Assembly: GCA_016780695.1 (NCBI GenBank)
Contig: JADHLK010000050.1
Coordinates: 1 to 9,534, forward strand
Length of the DNA: 9,534 nucleotides
Direction: 5' to 3'
Source of the DNA: Alphaproteobacteria bacterium
GTDB taxonomy: Bacteria > Pseudomonadota > Alphaproteobacteria > Puniceispirillales > Puniceispirillaceae
The notes beneath the pieces are model-generated. The model was not told the DNA's origin, made no database searches, and saw only the letters and a list, made by a program, of their open reading frames with translations. Below, in pieces: positions 5,487 through 9,534 of the stretch (position 1 is its first letter; every line of letters begins with the position of its first letter). The position numbers and the translations under genes are program-made.

Positions 5487-7106
5487 TCATATTTCCCGCA
5501 AAATATAATCAGCTGCTTTTTCGGCAACCATCATAGCCGGGGCGGCGGTATTTGCAGACGGGATAGAGGGAAAAACAGACGCATCTGCCACGCGCAATCC
5601 GGCAACACCCTGAACGCGCAATTCAGCATCCACGACCGCCTCTGGGTCAGCGCCCATGCGACAGCTGCCACATAAATGATGCACGGTACCCGCAGATTGG
5701 CGTATCCAATCAGAAACAGCACTTCGTGTGCGGATTTGCGGCCCCGGGGCTAATTCTTCCCGGCGATAGGGATCAAAGACTTTCTGGGCAAACACATCCC
5801 GCAAGATTTCTGTCGCCTCAATCAGCGGCTCAATATCCCTCTCATCTGCAAGGTAATTCACCTGGATATGACAGGGATCAGAGAGGTTTGGGCCAGTCAG
5901 CTTGATATGCCCGCGGCTGACCGGGCGCATCACTGAGGCATTTGCCATAAAGCCGGGCCGATTATTGGCTGACTTCTTAAGAGGATTAAAGCGCATGGTG
6001 GCGGTGGAGAGAGCTGGCAAAAAATGACTTTGAATGGTCGGATTATCTTCCCCTTGTGTTTTGATATAGGCGCCTGCTTCCAGCGGAAAAACGGTCATGG
6101 GGCCGGTTCCAAAAAGCCAGGCTTGAAGGAAGGCGGCTGCTGCCTTGTCGGCTCTGGTCAGCCCGTGCAAGGTTACCTCTTGCGGGGCGGCATAGCTCAC
6201 CCTTATCAGCACATGATCATGCAGATTTTTGCCCACCTCTGGCCGATCCAGAAAAGTCTTGATGCCAGCTGCTGCCAGCTCATCTGATTTGCCGATACCC
6301 GAACGCATCAGAATAGCAGGCGATCCGATAGCACCCGCACATAAGATGATTTCCTGCTCTGCCCTCAGCTGTTGAATTTTACCGGCCTTTACTGCTTCAA
6401 TGGCGGTTGCTTTTTGCCCCTCAAAAACGACTCGCTTCACCTCACAGCCAGTTTCAATATCCAGATTATCCCGTGCCATGGCAGATTTCAGAAAGGCAGA
6501 GGCCGCACTTTCCCGCCGTCCATTGCGAATGGTGAAATCATAATAGCCAAACCCTTCGGCATCGGGATCATTGAAATCTGCACAGCGTGGATAGCCAGCC
6601 GCAATACCGGCCTCAACAAAGGCATCAACAAGCGGGGAGAGCGGCTTTGGGCGATCTGAAACAGTCAACAGCCCGGACCGGTTATGCAGCTCGCTGGTTT
6701 TCTGGCCGCTGTAGGCTTCACTTTTCAGAAAATGAGAGCGCACCTTTGACCAGGACCAGTCAGCCAGCCCGGATTGGGCCCAGAGGTCATAATCCATCCC
6801 CAGCCCGCGCGCATAAACCATGCCATTAATCGCCGTTGACCCGCCCAATACCTTGCCTCTTGGCAGCGCTATTTTCTGGTTATTGAGCCCGGCCTCCTGC
6901 GCGGTCAGATATTGCCATACATGGCGCCGCCCGCGCAGCAAGACTGCGGTCATCATCGGCACCTTTAAGGTGGGATCGAGAGCGCCGCTGCCGCCCGCCT
7001 CTATCAGCAAGACCCGCATATCCTTATTTTCGGACAGGCGATGGGCCAAAACACATCCCGCAGCCCCGGCACCGACAATAATATGTGTCCAGGCTTTTTC
7101 AGCCAT
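5487..7106 (-). CDS. GMC family FAD-dependent oxidoreductase (choline/alcohol dehydrogenase type)
   Basis: A 539-residue flavoprotein of the glucose-methanol-choline family, which oxidises primary or secondary alcohols and passes electrons to an acceptor. Visible features are the FAD-binding GAGAAG at 12-17 with E36 in LLIEAGG; GMC signature 1, GKVLGGSTAINGMVYARG (84-101); the second signature AGAIGSPAILMRSGIG in the middle; and the active-site end with H477 in HHLCGSCRMG (476-485) and N519 in PSANTAAPAM. H477 and N519 match the catalytic His/Asn pair of choline oxidase-type enzymes. The length is normal. There is no signal peptide, so it is cytoplasmic. The start ATG overlaps the stop of the CMD-like gene (TAATG), and no good ribosome binding site is seen, so it probably relies on translational coupling. 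It is the last gene of the SDR-CMD-GMC operon. The substrate is unknown. No betaine aldehyde dehydrogenase gene is nearby, so choline is unlikely. Confidence 0.94.
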   Translation of the reverse strand: MAEKAWTHIIVGAGAAGCVLAHRLSENKDMRVLLIEAGGSGALDPTLKVPMMTAVLLRGRRHVWQYLTAQEAGLNNQKIALPRGKVLGGSTAINGMVYARGLGMDYDLWAQSGLADWSWSKVRSHFLKSEAYSGQKTSELHNRSGLLTVSDRPKPLSPLVDAFVEAGIAAGYPRCADFNDPDAEGFGYYDFTIRNGRRESAASAFLKSAMARDNLDIETGCEVKRVVFEGQKATAIEAVKAGKIQQLRAEQEIILCAGAIGSPAILMRSGIGKSDELAAAGIKTFLDRPEVGKNLHDHVLIRVSYAAPQEVTLHGLTRADKAAAAFLQAWLFGTGPMTVFPLEAGAYIKTQGEDNPTIQSHFLPALSTATMRFNPLKKSANNRPGFMANASVMRPVSRGHIKLTGPNLSDPCHIQVNYLADERDIEPLIEATEILRDVFAQKVFDPYRREELAPGPQIRTRSAVSDWIRQSAGTVHHLCGSCRMGADPEAVVDAELRVQGVAGLRVADASVFPSIPSANTAAPAMMVAEKAADYILREI

Positions 7107-7840
7107 TAGCGGGTTTTTCCAGATGCCTCATCAAAACCGCCCTGTCCAGTGAGATTGGCCCAGGCCTGATAGGCCGGGCTGGCCTTCACCTCGCCATTCT
7201 GGATCAGTTTGCGCCAAATATCACAGCTATCCACAAAATTGGGAACGCCGCCCGGGAACATGGCCAAAGCCAGCCCCTCTGCTATCGCCCCTTCTTCAGC
7301 CCCGGCCTGATAGGCCCCCTTGATATGTTCGGCAACCCAATCCCAGCGCCGGTGGCATTGATGGGCGGCGGCCAGACCTATCTCAAATATTTTCTGGTCG
7401 ATATTATAGCCCGCCGTCAGCCTGTTCAGCCCTTCCCGATATTTTGCAACCGCATCAAAGCCGGCCAAATGCGGCCCCCAATTTTTCTCAACAAAATGAT
7501 AGTTTTCAGCACCTTCAGACCAGGTGGCAACTGCTACAGCTACCTCTAAATCAGTTTCCCCGCCGCCGGATTTCCGCAGCCGATCAATATGATGGGTAGC
7601 AATCGCTTCGGCTGTGGAAACAAGCACTATCAGCCAGATGATTTCCTTTTCATACAAAGTCAGAACCCGGTCGGTGAGCGTCATATGCGTATAGGTCGCA
7701 TCATAAGCCTGCATCAGATCAGGAGAGGAAATGGCAAGCAAACCATGATGCGGGAGAAGATAGCCCCTTTTTTCGCGCAAATGGCTTAAGGCTTGTTCCA
7801 CCTCGGCGGCGGTTTCGGGCGGGCTGATTTTTTCGGTCAT
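7106..7840 (-). CDS. Carboxymuconolactone decarboxylase-like protein with two AhpD-like domains, lacking the CxxC
   Basis: A 244-residue, mostly helical protein with two AhpD/CMD-like halves (about 30-105 and 140-215). AhpD enzymes use a Glu-x11-Cys-x2-Cys-x3-His relay. The second half keeps the spacing as E153...H172, but the two cysteine positions are R165 and W168. The first half keeps E64...H83 with T76 and A79. It should therefore not act as a peroxidase or disulfide reductase; lyase, isomerase or lactone-directed chemistry is more likely, as in cysteine-less CMD proteins. Cysteines elsewhere are C162 and C206. The start has AGAGGA nine bases upstream. It lies 71 bp after the SDR gene, and its stop overlaps the GMC start (TAATG), tying its expression to the dehydrogenase. 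The function is unassigned; the family placement is fairly sure. Confidence 0.8.
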   Translation of the reverse strand: MTEKISPPETAAEVEQALSHLREKRGYLLPHHGLLAISSPDLMQAYDATYTHMTLTDRVLTLYEKEIIWLIVLVSTAEAIATHHIDRLRKSGGGETDLEVAVAVATWSEGAENYHFVEKNWGPHLAGFDAVAKYREGLNRLTAGYNIDQKIFEIGLAAAHQCHRRWDWVAEHIKGAYQAGAEEGAIAEGLALAMFPGGVPNFVDSCDIWRKLIQNGEVKASPAYQAWANLTGQGGFDEASGKTR

Positions 7841-7911
7841 GGGTGCGTTTCCTCTGGACAGGTTGACAGTTACAAGTGAATTTTTTTTGGCCTCTACCGA
7901 TTACCGGGTGA

Positions 7912-8652
7912 CTAGCGGGCGGTGAACCCGCCATCAGCAAAGATGACTTGCCCGGTGATAAAGCTGCTGGCTTCGGATAATAAGAACAGGATTACATTGG
8001 CGATTTCCGCGGCTTCGCCAAAGCGGCCCAGCGGAATATCTGTCAGCATATCCGCATAGCGTTGATCATCAGAACGGGCGGCGGCTGTCATGTCGCTGAC
8101 AACCGGGCCGGGCGCCACCGCGTTCACCCTGATCGGCTCAGCGGCCAGCTCAAGGGCGATGGATCTTGTCAGCCCGTTCAGGCCCGCTTTTGAGGCTGCA
8201 TAGGCCGCGGCGCGCGGATGCCCAACAAAGCCAATTTGACTGGAAACAAAAACCATCGATCCGCCGGATTGTTTTTTGAGATAGGGAATAACAGCCTTGG
8301 CAAGGTAAAAGGCCCCGGTGAGATTTGTATCGAGGATTTTTTGCCAGGTCATTTCATCTGTCTGGCTGGAGGTTTGCAGCGCCAGCACGCCAGCACAGGC
8401 CACCATGCCATCCAGCTGCCCATGCTGCCGGGCTGCCTTATCGACCGCGGCCGAAAGCTCTGCTGAGTTTGTAACATCTGCCTGATAGACAGAGGCGGCA
8501 GGCAAAACATCCTTTAAGGTGCTGGCCTGTTCTGCTGAAAAAACCGTTCCACAGACGCGCGCGCCCAGCTCGGTCGCCGCTTGTGCGGTGGCCAGGCCGA
8601 TACCGGAGCCCATGCCTGAAATAAACACTGTTTTATTCGTCAGAGTGACCAT
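7912..8652 (-). CDS. Short-chain dehydrogenase/reductase (SDR), classical type
   Basis: A 246-residue NAD(P)-dependent oxidoreductase, full length for a classical SDR. It has the cofactor motif SGMGSGIG (12-19), D60 in the adenine-binding loop, CAGVL (86-90) at the usual NNAG position, and the full catalytic tetrad N110, S138, Y151, K155 (YAASK). The RVNAVAPGPV stretch (175-184) and the ITGQVIFADGG C-terminal motif (232-242) are typical of the 3-oxoacyl-ACP-reductase-like subgroup. That similarity does not show a fatty-acid role. In this operon it more likely interconverts an alcohol and a ketone in the catabolic pathway. It is the first gene of the minus-strand operon. The ribosome binding site is poor, and the leader holds a run of nine T residues. 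A candidate promoter lies at 8683-8712. Confidence 0.93.
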   Translation of the reverse strand: MVTLTNKTVFISGMGSGIGLATAQAATELGARVCGTVFSAEQASTLKDVLPAASVYQADVTNSAELSAAVDKAARQHGQLDGMVACAGVLALQTSSQTDEMTWQKILDTNLTGAFYLAKAVIPYLKKQSGGSMVFVSSQIGFVGHPRAAAYAASKAGLNGLTRSIALELAAEPIRVNAVAPGPVVSDMTAAARSDDQRYADMLTDIPLGRFGEAAEIANVILFLLSEASSFITGQVIFADGGFTAR

Positions 8653-8682
8653 GCTATTCTAAAAAAAAACCCCAGAGAAAAA

Positions 8683-8712
8683 ATTAAACTCATGATTTAA
8701 AGAAAATACCAA
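8683..8712 (-). promoter_or_regulatory. Possible promoter and small operator of the SDR-CMD-GMC operon
   Basis: On the minus strand, TTGGTA (plus-strand 8707-8712, 4 of 6) precedes TTTAAT (8683-8688, 5 of 6) with an 18-bp spacer. An imperfect inverted repeat, TTAAA (8684-8688) and TTTAA (8696-8700) flanking TCATGA, overlaps the -10 box and could be an operator. The region is AT-rich, so chance matches are likely and the call is tentative. It sits in the 82-bp gap between the divergent SDR and racemase-like genes. Confidence 0.3.
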
Positions 8713-8720
8713 AATCAGTC

Positions 8721-8726
8721 TGGAGG
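8721..8726 (+). promoter_or_regulatory. Ribosome binding site supporting a TTG start
   Basis: TGGAGG ends eight bases before the TTG at 8735. There is no ATG at a suitable distance in the frame, and the protein's first strand (KVLVIVPF) begins at once, so TTG is the likely start. Confidence 0.75.
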
Positions 8727-8734
8727 CAAGTTTA

Positions 8735-9499
8735 TTGGAAAAAGTTTTGGTCATTGTCCCGTTTCCTATGTCAGAGGAAAATCTGGCCTTGAGGCGGGAG
8801 CAGCTGAAGGCTGTTTCGGTTTCTGATGCAATAGAATTCAACTTTCGGCCGGTGAAAGCTGCGCCGCGCAATTACATCAGCGCGGCAGATATGGTTCTGG
8901 CTGATATGGGCATCCTTGAGGCAGGCCAAAATGCGGAAAAAGAAGGGTTTTCTTCTGTTTGCGTTGATACGATGAGTGATTCAGGCGTGGCGGCCCTGCG
9001 TTCTGTTCTCTCAATACCGGTTATTGGCCCGGGGCGCAGCTCGATGCTTGTTGCGCTGTCTTTGGGCTCCAGATTTTCTATCGTGACCATGTGGCAAAAA
9101 TGGCGGCATTTTTATGACAAAACGGCGCGTGAGCTGGGGATAGGTCATGCGCTGGCCTCGGTGCGCAGCATCGATATGGCCCCGGATAATCAGGCATTGA
9201 TGCAAGGAAAAGAGGAGGCACTTTTTCCAATCCTGGAAGCGGCTGCCAATGCCGCGATTGAGGAGGATGGCGCAGAGGTTATTTTGCTGGGCTCAACCAC
9301 CATGCATCAAGCCCATGAATATCTGTCACAAGCCCTCAATGTGCCGGTCATAAATCCCGGACCCCTGACTTATAAAATGGCGGAGATGATGCTGTCCTTT
9401 TCGTTGAGCCACAGCCGGAAAGCCTATCCTGTCTCGCCGGTGCCCCGCGATGAGATGATAGCGGCGATGCTGGGGGCAGCTGCCAAATTCGATCATTAG
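8735..9499 (+). CDS. Asp/Glu racemase superfamily protein (hydantoin-racemase-like) lacking both catalytic cysteines
   Basis: A 254-residue protein of the aspartate/glutamate/hydantoin racemase and maleate isomerase superfamily. The two-domain alpha/beta pattern is visible: KVLVIVPF at the start, DTMSDSGVAALR (78-89), IPVIGPGRSSMLVAL (94-108), FSIVTMW (114-120), VILLGSTTM (182-190) and VPVINPGP (203-210). By alignment of the loops, the first catalytic cysteine (ACxxDPG in hydantoin racemases) is Thr79 and the second (LGCxxM) is Ser187. The nearest cysteine, C76, is three residues off. A two-cysteine proton-transfer mechanism is therefore unlikely in its usual form. The protein may carry out different chemistry or bind ligand only. 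Translation starts at TTG, backed by TGGAGG eight bases upstream. It is divergent from the SDR operon and may belong to the same pathway. The superfamily call is good; the function is unknown. Confidence 0.8.
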   Translation: MEKVLVIVPFPMSEENLALRREQLKAVSVSDAIEFNFRPVKAAPRNYISAADMVLADMGILEAGQNAEKEGFSSVCVDTMSDSGVAALRSVLSIPVIGPGRSSMLVALSLGSRFSIVTMWQKWRHFYDKTARELGIGHALASVRSIDMAPDNQALMQGKEEALFPILEAAANAAIEEDGAEVILLGSTTMHQAHEYLSQALNVPVINPGPLTYKMAEMMLSFSLSHSRKAYPVSPVPRDEMIAAMLGAAAKFDH

Positions 9500-9501
9500 G
9501 A

Positions 9502-9534
9502 ATGGCCCGCACCGGAAAGCCAGTGATGGGCTGC
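9502..9534 (+). CDS. Possible start of another gene (partial, runs off the window)
   Basis: An ATG two bases after the TAG of the racemase-like gene opens a frame of 11 codons (MARTGKPVMGC) to the window edge. The close spacing would fit an operon. The only purine-rich sequence upstream (AGGA, 9497-9500 region) lies too close to the ATG to be a good ribosome binding site. Eleven codons cannot prove a gene or show its family. Confidence 0.25.
   Translation, partial: MARTGKPVMGC

Overview
The window looks like part of the chromosome of a free-living, probably marine, alphaproteobacterium. The basis is mid-range GC content, dense gene packing with stop/start overlaps, TTG as well as ATG starts, a TRAP transporter with a Tat-type signal on its binding protein, and proteins typical of that class. 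The SAR116 group is a reasonable guess but is not proven. There are no rRNA, tRNA, CRISPR, integrase or insertion-sequence features. It reads as one catabolic island: eight complete genes, a partial gene at the left edge and a possible gene start at the right edge.

Layout. (1) Positions 1-108 hold the 3' end of an unidentified + strand gene. Its stop codon lies in the first unit of a five-copy 16-bp tandem repeat (94-172). (2) 2349-190, minus strand: a two-gene operon encoding an MmgE/PrpD-family protein followed by a class II aldolase/adducin-family protein. It has a good sigma70-like promoter at 2403-2431. (3) A 235-bp divergent intergenic region carries a second tandem array, five copies of a 12-bp unit, directly upstream of that promoter's -35 box. 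(4) 2585-5433, plus strand: a complete TRAP transporter operon, dctQ-dctM-dctP. DctQ and DctM overlap by 1 nt. A strong intercistronic hairpin and an ideal ribosome binding site precede dctP, and a strong intrinsic terminator follows it (5450-5484). (5) 8652-5487, minus strand: an operon encoding a short-chain dehydrogenase, a two-domain carboxymuconolactone-decarboxylase-like protein and a GMC-family FAD oxidoreductase. The last two are coupled by a TAATG overlap. (6) 8735-9499, plus strand, divergent from the SDR: an Asp/Glu-racemase-superfamily protein that appears to lack both catalytic cysteines.

Inferred joint role: uptake of an organic acid, probably a hydroxy- or oxo-carboxylate, by the TRAP system. 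Oxidation of an alcohol group by the GMC enzyme and/or the SDR would follow, with further conversion by the MmgE/PrpD, class II aldolase, CMD-like and racemase-like proteins. The substrate cannot be read from the sequence. No transcriptional regulator gene is present. The most noteworthy points are this uncharacterised enzyme combination, the cysteine-less racemase homologue, the CMD-like protein without its redox cysteines coupled to a GMC dehydrogenase, and the two intergenic tandem arrays.
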